A stretch of 64,000 nucleotides of DNA from Bacteroidales bacterium (GCA_024400755.1 JAKSMG010000010.1:1-64000); one strand, 5' to 3'; positions 9,015-19,129 are shown, counted from the first letter of the stretch. Notes: generated from the letters alone by a model not told the origin. Numbers and translations are program-made.

Positions 9015-9727
9015 ACAAGAAAGTCATTCACGAAGCTCAATTCGAATTGCCGGATTTGGACATCAATCCTGAAGGTGATGTTTTGCTTATTGACAAGCCC
9101 TACCGCTGCACCTCCTTTGATGTCGTAGGCAAGGTTAGGCAATACATCCGCCGCAAGTATCAGCAGAAAGTCAAGGTGGGCCACGCAGGCACACTGGACC
9201 CGCTGGCCACGGGATTACTCATTATCTGCGTGGGCAAATTCACCAAGCAAATCGACAACTACCAAGCCCAGGAAAAGGCCTATACCGGCACTTTCCGCTT
9301 GGGTGCCACAACACCGAGTTTCGATTTGGAAAAACCCATTGACCAGGTTTTTGCTTACGACCACGTCACCGAGGCCTTGGTGGAAGAGACGCGACAGAAA
9401 TTCCTCGGGGAAATCGACCAGGTGCCGCCACAGTTTTCTGCCGTAAGAATGGGTGGACGAAGAGCATACGAATTGGCCCGCGAAGGTGCCGATGTTGAAA
9501 TTTCACCACGACGCATCTCAATTCCCACTTTCGACATCACTCGTTTTCAACTGCCCGACCTCGACTTCAGCATAGTCTGCTCCAAAGGCACCTATATCCG
9601 CTCCATTGCCCGCGATTTCGGCTTCGAACTCAATTCTGGAGCACATTTGACAGCACTGAGACGTACCCGTATCGGAGACTTCAAAGTTGAAGATGCCATT
9701 CAATTGATTCCTAAAACCATAGATTAA
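9008..9727 (+). CDS. truB: tRNA pseudouridine-55 synthase TruB
   Basis: The protein has 239 residues. The catalytic motif is [12 protein letters not shown] with D64 as nucleophile, and the family motif KGTYIRS lies near residue 197. It converts U55 of the tRNA T-loop to pseudouridine. It has the usual Bacteroidota length and lacks the long C-terminal PUA extension. It overlaps uppP by 7 bp. Confidence 0.96.
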   Translation: MLNKKVIHEAQFELPDLDINPEGDVLLIDKPYRCTSFDVVGKVRQYIRRKYQQKVKVGHAGTLDPLATGLLIICVGKFTKQIDNYQAQEKAYTGTFRLGATTPSFDLEKPIDQVFAYDHVTEALVEETRQKFLGEIDQVPPQFSAVRMGGRRAYELAREGADVEISPRRISIPTFDITRFQLPDLDFSIVCSKGTYIRSIARDFGFELNSGAHLTALRRTRIGDFKVEDAIQLIPKTID

Positions 9728-9737
9728 ATCACATAAA

Positions 9738-10694
9738 ATGAATAAAAAATACTTATTATTGGCCATCTTCATTATGGCCGTCTTTTTCGCAGCTTGTGGT
9801 CTAAAAAATCACGACAATGAGGAAATAAGCGACAATGAACTAATGAGTTACCCTACCTCCATCATTGCCGATACCATTACGGCCAATATCGGTGACCAAT
9901 CAGAACTATATCCCGTCAGCGAGGAATTTGTCGAGGATTTCTTGGAACATCTCAACGACTACGAGGGCAAACACATCACCATTACCAACAAAGTTCCCGA
10001 AGAATGGGGAATTTCTTGTGTGGAACGCCTTCCTGAAGGCCGCGAACTATGGTTGTTACGGTCAATAGACTGCGAATGGGCCTACTTGGTTATCACTTCT
10101 GGTTTTGGCACGCAACGCATCCTGGACCTTGTTCCCGTGGCATTGAATTTGGCCAAGCAAGACAACGAAATGTTGGAAACAGAAATCTGGGAAACCTACC
10201 GCGAATCCGACGGTTCGTTCATCGTCCATAAAAACTACGAATGGATTAAGAATTTGGATACCAATGCGACGCAACACGGCATCAACGATTACCAGCGCAA
10301 ATCCTATTTTGTGGATCGCTACGTCATCAACGACCTTTGTCGCTTCGAATGCACCGAAGTCAATGACTCCATTCCGGAATACAGTGCCGTCGTCTTCTTT
10401 TATGAAAGCAATGTCAAACCCGATGGTTGGGACGACACTGTTGAAATGCTGCAAGCTTTCTGCGAAGACAGGCAGGTTTACTATGAAGAAGTCGCCACGA
10501 GTTTCAGCGACGTGGCCATTCACGATTTCACGCTCAATGAAATAACCCGCGTAGATATCACCCCTTACGCACAAGAAGTTCGTGCAGGAATGGTGATGTT
10601 TAAAAAAGGCGAAGCTCCCAAGGCAGTTCGCTTCGGGAGCTTCGAAAGAATGCAAATTGAAATCAAACGTTATTTCAAAATGCTCAATATCTAA
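9738..10694 (+). CDS. Lipoprotein of unknown function
   Basis: The protein has 318 residues. The signal peptide ends in FAA-C20, a lipobox. The rest is soluble, acidic and rich in aromatic residues, with no motif I recognise. It follows truB by 10 bp and is probably in the same transcript. It converges with the M16 protease gene, leaving a one-base gap, so no separate terminator fits between the two genes. Confidence 0.7.
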   Translation: MNKKYLLLAIFIMAVFFAACGLKNHDNEEISDNELMSYPTSIIADTITANIGDQSELYPVSEEFVEDFLEHLNDYEGKHITITNKVPEEWGISCVERLPEGRELWLLRSIDCEWAYLVITSGFGTQRILDLVPVALNLAKQDNEMLETEIWETYRESDGSFIVHKNYEWIKNLDTNATQHGINDYQRKSYFVDRYVINDLCRFECTEVNDSIPEYSAVVFFYESNVKPDGWDDTVEMLQAFCEDRQVYYEEVATSFSDVAIHDFTLNEITRVDITPYAQEVRAGMVMFKKGEAPKAVRFGSFERMQIEIKRYFKMLNI

Positions 10695-10695
10695 C

Positions 10696-13509
10696 CTATT
10701 TCTTCATAGATTCAGGATATAAATACATCTTCACATACTTGTCAACATCAAAGTTGGCCTTCAAGAAGTTAACGATATCTTCTTTGGTCACGCTATTGAC
10801 TCTTTCAGTCGTTGTATTGATGCTGTTCATGTCTGTATCATTGTCGTAGTATTTGTTAGCGATGTAGCTCAACCAAGTACCGTTCTTCTTCAATGAAGTT
10901 TCGTGGTCATTGATCATCTGCTTTTTCACTTTGTCTAAAGTTTCGTCAGATGGTCCGTTGGCTTGGAAATCTTTCAGGATATTGAAAACGGCATTAGACA
11001 GATTATCGGTGTTGTCTGGAGAGCAGCTGAACATCACCATCATACTATAAGACGGCTTGGGTTCATTGTCAGAACTCATTTGCAACATTGGAGAATAAAC
11101 GCCACTCATTTTTTCACGAATGGTAGCAATTAATTCAATCTGCAGGGCTTCATTGATTTCAGCCACAATCATTCTGTTCTTAGGAGTCCATTCCATATCG
11201 TGGTCGTAGGCAATGCCCACCCAGCTTTGTTGTTCGCTACCAGCGTAAACGTTGTCAACAATCTGATGATCTGGGAAACCTTTTACCACATCGTATTTTG
11301 GAGTTTCCTTTTCAGAAGAAGTTGGAAGAGAACCTAAATAAAGTTCAATGTATTCCTTGATGAGCTGTTCGTCGAAATTACCCACGAAAGTATAAACGAA
11401 GTCGGCAGGATTGGCAAAACGCTGTTGATACAATTGGAATGCTCTGGTATAATCCACGGCATCCACATCTTCCTTGCTCAACAATGGTTTTTGATAAGGA
11501 TCATTCTGAGCCACTTTATCATAGAAAGACAAAATGAACTTATACATAGGATTGGCAGACAGCATTTTGATTTGTTCAAGGTATTCACTGGTTACCAATT
11601 CAAGAACGGTCGTGTCTTGTCTTGGAGAAGTAAAGAATGCGTGCAAATATTGGAAGAAGAACTCCAGGTCTTTCGGCGTAGAAGAACCGCTAAATCCTTC
11701 GTCGAATAAACCAATATACGGAGTAACGCCTACGTTTTTGCCTTTCATTTTCTTTTCCAAGGAAGAATAATCCAATTCGGAAATACCGGCACGATCCACG
11801 AAACTGCAGGCAAAATGCAAAGCAGGAAGATCACATTCGTAATAAAGACTCATACCGCCTTTACTTTTAGCTGAGAATAAAATCTGATCATTCTTATAAT
11901 CAGTTTTCTTCAAAACGACCACAATACCATTATTCAAGGTAAGTTCTGTGGCATCAATTTCCGTCAATTCCTTGGTGTTGATGATAGAACCGGCTTTCAG
12001 TTCATCTTTATTAACCAATTCAACATCTTTGTAATTGTCAACGTATGGGGCTACGTCTTTGTTGCCAGGGTTGGTAATGGCTGCCAAGACTTGAACTTCG
12101 GTAGGAACATTCACGCCTTCTTTTTCGGGAGCCATCACGATAGCCACCAAATTTTCATCGGTAATCCAATTTTTAGCCAACGCATTGATTTCTTCAATCG
12201 TGATATCTTCCAAATATTTCTTAGCGTAATTGTATTCTCTCTTAGCGCCTGGAATTGGGTCGTGATGCAAGTAGTTGGCCACATATTCCGAAGCAAATCT
12301 TGAGGATTCCGTCTTCTTAACTTCGTTAGCGGCGATTTCATACAAGTTGAGTAATTCTTCCTTGGCACGATTCAATTCGGTCTGGAGAAAACCGTGTTGA
12401 AGCACACGTTGGTCTTCACGCATCAAAGCTTCGATACTTTCGATAATCTTGTTTTCCTTACAGGAAATCTGGCAACCGTACATATCGGTACTACCGATTA
12501 ATCCGGAATAACCGCAGCTGGCACTCAAGAAAGGACAAGCAGGATTTTGGGTCATCTCGCTTAAACGGGAGTCATACATCATATTATACAGGTCGTGTTT
12601 CAGACTGGTTCTGAAATCACCCACGGTTTTCATCACGAAATGAGGGTGTTTACGGATAATCATCACGGTATTACCCATTGCTTCCTTATCTGTTGCTACA
12701 ACAGCCAAAGGTTCTTTGTTAGAGGCAATAGGAAATTCTTCCTTCACGCGAGGATTCTTTACAGGTTTGATTTTGCCGAACTGCTTCTTGATTTGGGCTT
12801 CCATTGCGTCCACATCGATATCGCCGACCACGATGACAGCTTGCAAATCAGGACGATACCAATCGTGATAAAAATCTTTAATGGTTTGATGTTTGAAACC
12901 AGTGATGACCTCAATCAAGCCGATAGGCATACGCTCGGCATAACGAGAACCCTTGAAAAGCACAGGCCACCAAACTTTCTGCATTCTGTCGCTGGCACCG
13001 AGGCCCATACGATATTCTTCCGCGATAACGCCTCTTTCAGACTCAATTTCCTTTGAATCATAGAGAAGGCCGTTTGCCCAGCCGTTCAAGATGTCCAAAC
13101 CCATTTGGATGTATTCGGGTTTGTCATTAGGCATTGTCAATTCATAAACGGTTTCGTCGAATGAAGTGTAAGCATTGATGCCGATACCGAAGGTAACACC
13201 GATTTTCTGCAATTCGCTAATCATCGTGTTGTTGGGATAACCTTTGATACCATTGAAGGCCATGTGTTCGGTAAAGTGAGCCAAACCGCGCTGGTCTTCG
13301 TTTTCCTGGCAAGAACCGGCGTTCACCGCCAAACGAAATTCCACACGATTTTCTGGTTTCTTGTTGGCACGAATATAATACGTCATGCCATTGTCCAATT
13401 TTCCGATTTTTACGTTCGGATCGGGATTGATGGGAGCATTTAGATCCTGTGCCGACACTGCGCTGATGGTCAGGATTAAAGCCGCCAAAACGAACAATAA
13501 TTTTTTCAT
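10696..13509 (-). CDS. M16 family zinc metalloprotease (pitrilysin-like), secreted
   Basis: The protein has 937 residues. A signal peptide (1-20, VSA-Q) is followed by an N-terminal active domain with the inverted zinc motif HFTEH (78-82) and the third ligand about 76 residues on (E158 in ESERGVIAEE). A second, catalytically inactive M16 half makes up the C-terminal part, giving the clam-shell arrangement of full-length M16 enzymes. It should degrade peptides in the periplasm. It has no lipobox and no T9SS sorting domain. The gene is alone, with converging and diverging neighbours. Confidence 0.92.
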   Translation of the reverse strand: MKKLLFVLAALILTISAVSAQDLNAPINPDPNVKIGKLDNGMTYYIRANKKPENRVEFRLAVNAGSCQENEDQRGLAHFTEHMAFNGIKGYPNNTMISELQKIGVTFGIGINAYTSFDETVYELTMPNDKPEYIQMGLDILNGWANGLLYDSKEIESERGVIAEEYRMGLGASDRMQKVWWPVLFKGSRYAERMPIGLIEVITGFKHQTIKDFYHDWYRPDLQAVIVVGDIDVDAMEAQIKKQFGKIKPVKNPRVKEEFPIASNKEPLAVVATDKEAMGNTVMIIRKHPHFVMKTVGDFRTSLKHDLYNMMYDSRLSEMTQNPACPFLSASCGYSGLIGSTDMYGCQISCKENKIIESIEALMREDQRVLQHGFLQTELNRAKEELLNLYEIAANEVKKTESSRFASEYVANYLHHDPIPGAKREYNYAKKYLEDITIEEINALAKNWITDENLVAIVMAPEKEGVNVPTEVQVLAAITNPGNKDVAPYVDNYKDVELVNKDELKAGSIINTKELTEIDATELTLNNGIVVVLKKTDYKNDQILFSAKSKGGMSLYYECDLPALHFACSFVDRAGISELDYSSLEKKMKGKNVGVTPYIGLFDEGFSGSSTPKDLEFFFQYLHAFFTSPRQDTTVLELVTSEYLEQIKMLSANPMYKFILSFYDKVAQNDPYQKPLLSKEDVDAVDYTRAFQLYQQRFANPADFVYTFVGNFDEQLIKEYIELYLGSLPTSSEKETPKYDVVKGFPDHQIVDNVYAGSEQQSWVGIAYDHDMEWTPKNRMIVAEINEALQIELIATIREKMSGVYSPMLQMSSDNEPKPSYSMMVMFSCSPDNTDNLSNAVFNILKDFQANGPSDETLDKVKKQMINDHETSLKKNGTWLSYIANKYYDNDTDMNSINTTTERVNSVTKEDIVNFLKANFDVDKYVKMYLYPESMKK

Positions 13510-13621
13510 CTTTCTTAATTTTTTTATTGATAATAAGTTACGATATATATTTTCTTATAGAATTAAAAGTGTAAAAATACGCTTTTTTTATCAAATAGCA
13601 AATGATAATTTTCCTGAAGCA

Positions 13622-14188
13622 TTATTCTTCAATCTGTTTGATGATTGCGTCGCTGTTTTTCAGCACTCTACGGACCATCATCAATCCCACAATAAGTCCG
13701 ATACATCCACCAATAACACCACCCCAAATTGCAAATATAGGATTATGAAAATGCGGGGCCACCGCCCTCAAAAATAAGACGACAAACACAATAACAACTG
13801 GCAGTTCAACACACATAGCGACGATGTATGCCTTCTTGAGCCGTCTCATTTTCTGTGCCACGGTCTTCAAATCGTCATTCATAATCAATTTTTCGCGCAC
13901 CGGTCTGTGAATCAGCACCGTTGCAATCGCATCGGCAGAAACCATTACGACAACATAAATCAACAGCCACACAGGCAAGAACGGAAAACACAATGGATAC
14001 ATAATCACACAAAACAAAGCCATACAAATATCAATCCAAACTTGTTTGTTGATAGAAGTGAGTCTGAATCTCATCGTCTCACGCATTAATTTCTCATTAA
14101 TAATATCCTCGTGCTCTAATTTTTTACGCAACAGTTCCATTTGGGAACGCATTTCCTCTAATTCTTGAAATTCTTGTACATCTTCCAT
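13622..14188 (-). CDS. Membrane protein co-transcribed with an ECF sigma factor
   Basis: The protein has 188 residues. An acidic coiled-coil N-terminus (1-35) leads into four hydrophobic segments, in two pairs at about 50-95 and 125-175. It starts 11 bp after the sigma factor stop, which is where anti-sigma factors commonly sit. It has no recognisable zinc anti-sigma or FecR domain. A role in holding or sensing for the sigma factor is inference from position. Confidence 0.65.
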   Translation of the reverse strand: MEDVQEFQELEEMRSQMELLRKKLEHEDIINEKLMRETMRFRLTSINKQVWIDICMALFCVIMYPLCFPFLPVWLLIYVVVMVSADAIATVLIHRPVREKLIMNDDLKTVAQKMRRLKKAYIVAMCVELPVVIVFVVLFLRAVAPHFHNPIFAIWGGVIGGCIGLIVGLMMVRRVLKNSDAIIKQIEE

Positions 14189-14199
14189 AGGGCAAAAAT

Positions 14200-14682
14200 T
14201 TATTCGTTAGACATTTTCATTAGTTGTTGTTTGATTCGCACCAGCTTCACGCTGACATTTTTGGCACTAATACCGACAATGGCCGCGATTTCGTCATAGC
14301 TTAGGTTTTCCAGCCACAGCAAGACAATGGCTCTATCGACAAGTCCCAACTTGCTGATGCGGGCATTCAGCATCCGGATTTGCTTACTGTCCTCATCATC
14401 ATCGGTGTAAATGTCGGCAGCCATTTCCAAAGGGACTTTCTCGCCTTGGCGTTTTTTCTTGCGATCGGCCGAGATGCAGGTATTCAACGCCACGCGCCAA
14501 ATCCAAGTTTCCACTTTTGACTCCCCTCTAAAATTGTCGAAACCCTTCCAGATGTTGATCAAAACATCTTGGAACAGGTCCGCCACCTCATCGGCATCCT
14601 TTGAAAACATATAACACACGGTATAAATCGTGGTTTTATGTTTTTTTACCAATGTCTCAAATTCTTTTTCTTTCGACTCCAT
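14200..14682 (-). CDS. ECF-type RNA polymerase sigma factor
   Basis: The protein has 160 residues from the ATG at 14682. A further in-frame ATG eight codons upstream (14706) is possible. Region 2 runs from about 5 to 75 (DLFQDVLINIW, then WIWRVALNTC) and region 4 from about 105 to 160 (YDEIAAIVGISAKNVSVK helix-turn-helix). It lacks region 3, as ECF factors do. It directs transcription of an unknown regulon in response to a signal probably sensed by the membrane protein that follows. Confidence 0.9.
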   Translation of the reverse strand: MESKEKEFETLVKKHKTTIYTVCYMFSKDADEVADLFQDVLINIWKGFDNFRGESKVETWIWRVALNTCISADRKKKRQGEKVPLEMAADIYTDDDEDSKQIRMLNARISKLGLVDRAIVLLWLENLSYDEIAAIVGISAKNVSVKLVRIKQQLMKMSNE

Positions 14683-14754
14683 TGTGATGTCATTTTTTCG
14701 AATCAAATGTCAATCGTATGACGCACAAAAAATGAAAAAACTACAAATTAATGC

Positions 14755-15288
14755 TTAAAATGAAATAATTTCATCCATTTTTATATCTGTCGGCTCCGTT
14801 GGAATCTCATCAACCAATTGAAAATCAAAGCAAATACCAATTTTTTTCACTTTCTGATGCTGACAGAGAAATCGGTCGTAATAACCACGGCCGCGACCCA
14901 GACGGTTACCGTTTTTGTCAAAAGCCACGCCGGGAACCACAATCAAATCATAATCGCCTTGATAAGGTTCGTTTTGTGGCTCCAGAATATTAAAGTCGCC
15001 CACTGCAAAGCCTGTATTTTCGGACAATTCAACCGGAATGATGTCGTCGCCTACCACCGTGGGCAGAATAATGTGTTTTTCCCGACGCCATTTCTCGATG
15101 AAAGTCTGTGTTTGCACCTCATCAGGCAACGAACTATACAACATCACGGTATGAGCATTAAGAAAATCTGAATGTTGCTCGATTTTGGCCATAATGGCTG
15201 CCGATTGTGCCGCCAACTGCTCTTGAGTATGCTGTTTTTTCAAGATTTTAATCTCTGCACGAAGTTCTTTTTTTGAAATCATCATCAT
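14755..15288 (-). CDS. 5-formyltetrahydrofolate cyclo-ligase
   Basis: The protein has 177 residues. The family signature GRGRGYYDRF is at 131-140, the N-terminal KKELRAEIK is typical, and VPGVAFD precedes the signature. It converts 5-formyl-THF to 5,10-methenyl-THF using ATP. Three consecutive ATGs (15288, 15285, 15282) are possible starts. A -7 box at 15300-15307 leaves a very short leader, so one of the later ones may be used. Confidence 0.92.
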   Translation of the reverse strand: MMMISKKELRAEIKILKKQHTQEQLAAQSAAIMAKIEQHSDFLNAHTVMLYSSLPDEVQTQTFIEKWRREKHIILPTVVGDDIIPVELSENTGFAVGDFNILEPQNEPYQGDYDLIVVPGVAFDKNGNRLGRGRGYYDRFLCQHQKVKKIGICFDFQLVDEIPTEPTDIKMDEIISF

Positions 15289-15299
15289 TCATTTTTTTG

Positions 15300-15307
15300 C
15301 AAAGATA
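15300..15307 (-). promoter_or_regulatory. -7 promoter box TATCTTTG for 5-formyl-THF cyclo-ligase
   Basis: It is a perfect TAnnTTTG on the minus strand, 12 bp before the first ATG of the cyclo-ligase. This implies a nearly leaderless message. Confidence 0.6.
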
Positions 15308-15366
15308 ATGTTTTTTTGGGAATAAGGAAATAGCCAACAGGTCAAACAACACAAGATTTTTTTCCG

Positions 15367-15374
15367 TACATTTG
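15367..15374 (+). promoter_or_regulatory. -7 promoter box TACATTTG
   Basis: It matches TAnnTTTG, 26 bp upstream of the PHP-like gene. It lies back to back with the cyclo-ligase promoter. Confidence 0.6.
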
Positions 15375-15400
15375 CATTTTAATTTATATAGGATAGAAAT

Positions 15401-16606
15401 ATGCGGATCTTGGCATTTTTGGGCAAAATATTACTTTGGATTATCGGCTGTTTTATAGGTTTACTTCTCATTATCAACCTCTTCGTTCCTGTTTATGATT
15501 TTGACGAACCCCACGCCTTTAGCGGTTCCTACCTGCACAATCCGTACGAAGGCATCGATTCCACGACGTGGCTACGCTGCAATTTTCACGCCCACTCACG
15601 CATAGCCGGAGGTGTCACCAACGGCCGCAACAACACGCCACAGCTGATCGACAGCGTCTATAATATTTTGGGATTCTCCCACAGAGGCATTTCAAACTAT
15701 AATAAAATTTGCGATTTTGGTTCTCAACGCAACGACTTCATTCCTGCATACGAGCACGGCTACGGCATTTTCAAGATACACCAACTCTGCCTCAACGCCC
15801 AGAAAGCAAGAATTTTGGATTACCCTTTCTGGCAAACCCTCAGTATGAAACAACATACCCTTAATCAAATTGGCAAACATTGCGAATTGGTCATTCCTGC
15901 CCATCCGAATTTTGTGAAAGGCGGCTATCGCGCCAGTGATTTCAAATACCTTGACAACTACAAACTAATGGAAGTGCTCAATGGCTATTGCCATTCGCCT
16001 GAACATTGGGACACGGCCTTGTCCAATGGTCATCGAATTTATTTGATTGGCGACGACGACTCTCATAACGTATTCAATATAAATGAAATAGCGAAATGTT
16101 TCACTTTGGTGGCAAGTCCTATAACCGATAGCCAGCATATTTTGGCTGCTTTAAAGGCAGGACAAACCATCGGCATTTTTTTCCCTTTTGACAACAGTGA
16201 AAAAAGGAATCCCGAAAAGAAGAAAAAACGCTTAGACACCTTTCTTCCACATCCAATTTATATTCACCTTTCCAACGACACATTACGCATCGCAGTATCA
16301 AAAAATATTCAAAAAGCCGAATTTATTGGTCAAGACGGAAAAATTCTTAAAACAGAAAACAATATAGACGAAGCGTTGTATGCCATTCAAGAAAACGATT
16401 GTTATGTAAGAACGGTCTTGACTTTTGAAGACGGTACCGAAATGTGGCTGAATCCAATTACCCGCCACGAAAATCCAAGCCAACTTGACGCACCACAGCT
16501 CCACCATCTTAACTATTGGAAAACAGGATTATTATGGACTGCCTACCTCATCGTCATCGGAGGGATTCTCTATTTTGTCATCAGGAAAAAATCGGCACGA
16601 CAATAA
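15401..16606 (+). CDS. Membrane-anchored PHP-like phosphoesterase domain protein
   Basis: The protein has 401 residues. A membrane helix (about 5-28) is followed by a soluble domain and a second helix near the end (about 374-393) with a basic tail. The soluble part starts with NFHAHS (H63, H65) and contains IPAHPNF (near 167) and GDDDSHN (near 210). These are the spaced His/Asp metal ligands of the polymerase-and-histidinol-phosphatase fold. It is probably a periplasmic metal-dependent hydrolase. The substrate is unknown and the PHP assignment rests on motifs only. Confidence 0.7.
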   Translation: MRILAFLGKILLWIIGCFIGLLLIINLFVPVYDFDEPHAFSGSYLHNPYEGIDSTTWLRCNFHAHSRIAGGVTNGRNNTPQLIDSVYNILGFSHRGISNYNKICDFGSQRNDFIPAYEHGYGIFKIHQLCLNAQKARILDYPFWQTLSMKQHTLNQIGKHCELVIPAHPNFVKGGYRASDFKYLDNYKLMEVLNGYCHSPEHWDTALSNGHRIYLIGDDDSHNVFNINEIAKCFTLVASPITDSQHILAALKAGQTIGIFFPFDNSEKRNPEKKKKRLDTFLPHPIYIHLSNDTLRIAVSKNIQKAEFIGQDGKILKTENNIDEALYAIQENDCYVRTVLTFEDGTEMWLNPITRHENPSQLDAPQLHHLNYWKTGLLWTAYLIVIGGILYFVIRKKSARQ

Positions 16607-16638
16607 TTTCAGCATTCACACTTTATTGAAAAAAATTG

Positions 16639-16646
16639 TATTTTTG
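16639..16646 (+). promoter_or_regulatory. -7 promoter box TATTTTTG
   Basis: It matches TAnnTTTG, 19 bp upstream of the ATG at 16666. It lies just downstream of the in-frame ATG at 16636, so it rules that codon out as the start. Confidence 0.6.
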
Positions 16647-16665
16647 TACATTATATTCTGTCAAG

Positions 16666-17946
16666 ATGAAAAAATTATTTTTAAGTATCGTCATTGTCCT
16701 TTTGTTTTCGACTGTTTTTTCTCAACAATATAAAAACATTTCTTTTGAAAACAAAGTCTATGTTGATGGCATTAGCAGCGTAAAACTCACTCCCGCCAAC
16801 GCACCTCTGGGTTTTCCCATCATAGACTTAGGCAGTGGAGAACAGCTCAGACTTGTCTTTGACGACATCAACGGCAATGACACCCGATACCTGAAATACA
16901 CCGTCATTCATTGCACTTACGACTGGAAGCCATCCGATCTTAATCCTTTTGATTATATTGATGGATTTTTTGAAGATGAAATCAGCAACCACTCCTACTC
17001 TTTCAACACGTTGCAGAATTATGTCAATTTTGAGCTTTTGTTTCCGAATGATATGTTAAACATCACAAAATCAGGAAACTACATTCTTTTTGTTTATGAT
17101 GAAACCACAGACAAGCCCGTGCTAACACGTCGTTTTATGGTCAAGGAAGCCGAAAGTGCCATCATTTCAGGCGTGGTGCATTCTGCTTCGGATGTTCGTT
17201 ATCGCAACACTGCCCAGGAAGTAGATTTTGTAGTCAATACGGGAGATTATGTCATTCACAACCCTGCTCGGAGCCTGACCGCCACGATTCTGCAAAACGG
17301 TCGCTGGGACAATGCCATCATCGGATTACGTTACCGCTTTGGCAAACCTGGAGAATATAATTTCGACTACGATGAAAATGAAAACAGCTTTTTTGGCAGT
17401 TCCGAATTTCGGACTTTCTCGCTTAAAAGCACCCGATACAATGGCGACCGCGTCGCTTCTTTAACGTACAAAAGCGACGGATACCACGCCCTTGTTTTGG
17501 AAGACATCGCCAGACCATACGGGGCTTACCAAGGTTCTACCACCCTGAAAGGCAAATGTTATTGGGAAACCGGCGACTATGACGACAAAAATAGGGAAGA
17601 ATATATCGACACCCGCTTCTCGCTCAAATGCGATTTTCCCATCACCGACGGCGACATTTATGTTTTTGGCGAGCTCACCGACTGGCAAATCAAAGACGAA
17701 GCCAAATTGCGATACAACGAATACACCCATTATTGGGAAAGTAATCTGTATTTGAAACAGGGCTATTACAATTACCAATATGTCTTTGTTCATAACGGAA
17801 GCACGGAAATTGACGCCACCTACATTGAAGGCAGCCATTGGGAAACCGACAACGACTATAGTGTTTTTGTCTATCTCAATGACGAAACATCCCTTTATGA
17901 CCGCTTAATCGGGGTGGAATTTTTTCATACCATTTATGGGAGATGA
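16666..17946 (+). CDS. DUF5103 domain protein, secreted
   Basis: The protein has 426 residues. The start at 16666 gives a clean signal peptide (MKKLFLSIVIVLLFST to about residue 20, ending FSQ). The rest matches the Bacteroidota DUF5103 family: a beta-rich body with KYTVIHCTYDW near 80, and a C-terminal carbohydrate-binding-like beta-sandwich (DIYVFGELTDWQ). Its function is unknown. No T9SS sorting domain or lipobox is visible, so a periplasmic location is likely. Confidence 0.85.
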   Translation: MKKLFLSIVIVLLFSTVFSQQYKNISFENKVYVDGISSVKLTPANAPLGFPIIDLGSGEQLRLVFDDINGNDTRYLKYTVIHCTYDWKPSDLNPFDYIDGFFEDEISNHSYSFNTLQNYVNFELLFPNDMLNITKSGNYILFVYDETTDKPVLTRRFMVKEAESAIISGVVHSASDVRYRNTAQEVDFVVNTGDYVIHNPARSLTATILQNGRWDNAIIGLRYRFGKPGEYNFDYDENENSFFGSSEFRTFSLKSTRYNGDRVASLTYKSDGYHALVLEDIARPYGAYQGSTTLKGKCYWETGDYDDKNREEYIDTRFSLKCDFPITDGDIYVFGELTDWQIKDEAKLRYNEYTHYWESNLYLKQGYYNYQYVFVHNGSTEIDATYIEGSHWETDNDYSVFVYLNDETSLYDRLIGVEFFHTIYGR

Positions 17947-18060
17947 GAGTTGAGAGTTGAAAACGGAGAGTTGAAAGATGAAAGATGAAAGTTGAGAGTT
18001 GAGAGTTGAAAACGGAGAACGGAGAGTTGAAAACGGAGAGTTGAGATTAAAGATTAAAAT
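17943..18060. repeat. Low-complexity tandem repeats of GAGAGTTGA and AAACGGAGA units
   Basis: About 115 bp consist of shuffled GAGAGTTGA, AAACGGAGA and AAGATGAA units directly after the DUF5103 stop. The units are irregular and there are no unique spacers. It is strand-biased toward purines. Nothing else is visible up to the ROK gene. Confidence 0.8.
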
Positions 18061-18164
18061 TTGTAAACTGGGAGTAGAAATTGGAATAGGATGAGTAGAG
18101 CGTAATAAGTTTGAAAAATAGATACATTATTAAGAAACAATATTAACTAAAAAAATCATCGAAT

Positions 18165-19100
18165 ATGTATGCAATTGGAATAGACATTGGTGGAACCAAT
18201 ACCGACATTGGATTAGTCAATCCGCAAGGAGAAGTTGTTGCCCGCAAGAATCTTCCCACGGGACAATATACTGACGCCAATCAATACGCAGACGACCTTG
18301 CCAACACGATCAAGGCACTCATTGACGAACAGAAAGTGGAAGTCAAAGGAATCGGCATTGGCGCGCCCAACGGCAACTTTTACACCGGATGTATTGAAAA
18401 CGCACCCAATTTGAATATGAAAGGCAATATTTATTTAGCCAAAATGATGGAAGAACGCCTGCACATTCCCGCCGTCATCACCAACGATGCCAATGCGGCA
18501 GCATACGGGGAAATGGTTTATGGCGGTGCCAAAGGAATGAAGCACTTCATTATGTTCACCTTGGGAACCGGCGTAGGCAGCGGCATCATCATAGATGGCA
18601 AACTCCTTTACGGCCACGACGGTTTTGCTGGAGAACTGGGACATACCATTATCTTCCCTAACGGCCGGCCGTGCAAATGCGGCAGACAAGGTTGTCTGGA
18701 ACAGTACACTTCTGCGGGTGGCATTCGCAAAACCTGCCTTGAAATGATGGAGCAAGACCCCTACTATGACGGAATTCTTTCCAAGATTCCAGCCGAGGAA
18801 CTCGATTCCAAAGCCATCGGCGACGCAGCCAATCAAGGCGATATCTTGGCCCTTCGGGTATTTGAATTTACGGGTGGCATTTTGGGACTGGCTATGGCCA
18901 ACGCCGTCGCCTTTTCTTCTCCCGAAGCCATTTTCTTAATGGGTGGCCCTGTGAAAGCGGGTGAAGTGCTGCTTGAACCAGTGCGCAAATCATTCAACCT
19001 CAACGTCTTATCAAACTATAAAGATAAGGTAAAAATTATGGTTTCACAATTGAAACAAAACGACGTTGCCATTTTAGGAGCCGCCGCCTTAGTGAACTAA
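18165..19100 (+). CDS. ROK-family sugar kinase (glucokinase-like)
   Basis: The protein has 311 residues. The ATP-binding DIGGTNTDIG is at 7-16, and the zinc-binding CKCGRQGCLEQ follows the GELGHT histidine near 160-180. This is the standard ROK kinase layout, so it should phosphorylate glucose or a related hexose in the cytoplasm. The sugar cannot be fixed from sequence. A strong hairpin terminator follows. Confidence 0.9.
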   Translation: MYAIGIDIGGTNTDIGLVNPQGEVVARKNLPTGQYTDANQYADDLANTIKALIDEQKVEVKGIGIGAPNGNFYTGCIENAPNLNMKGNIYLAKMMEERLHIPAVITNDANAAAYGEMVYGGAKGMKHFIMFTLGTGVGSGIIIDGKLLYGHDGFAGELGHTIIFPNGRPCKCGRQGCLEQYTSAGGIRKTCLEMMEQDPYYDGILSKIPAEELDSKAIGDAANQGDILALRVFEFTGGILGLAMANAVAFSSPEAIFLMGGPVKAGEVLLEPVRKSFNLNVLSNYKDKVKIMVSQLKQNDVAILGAAALVN

Positions 19101-19129
19101 AGAATATTCCTATTTATTTTCATACATCG

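Noticed and set aside
17943-18060. Possible CRISPR array
   Set aside because: The units are short and irregular, with no unique spacers of even length and no cas gene nearby.
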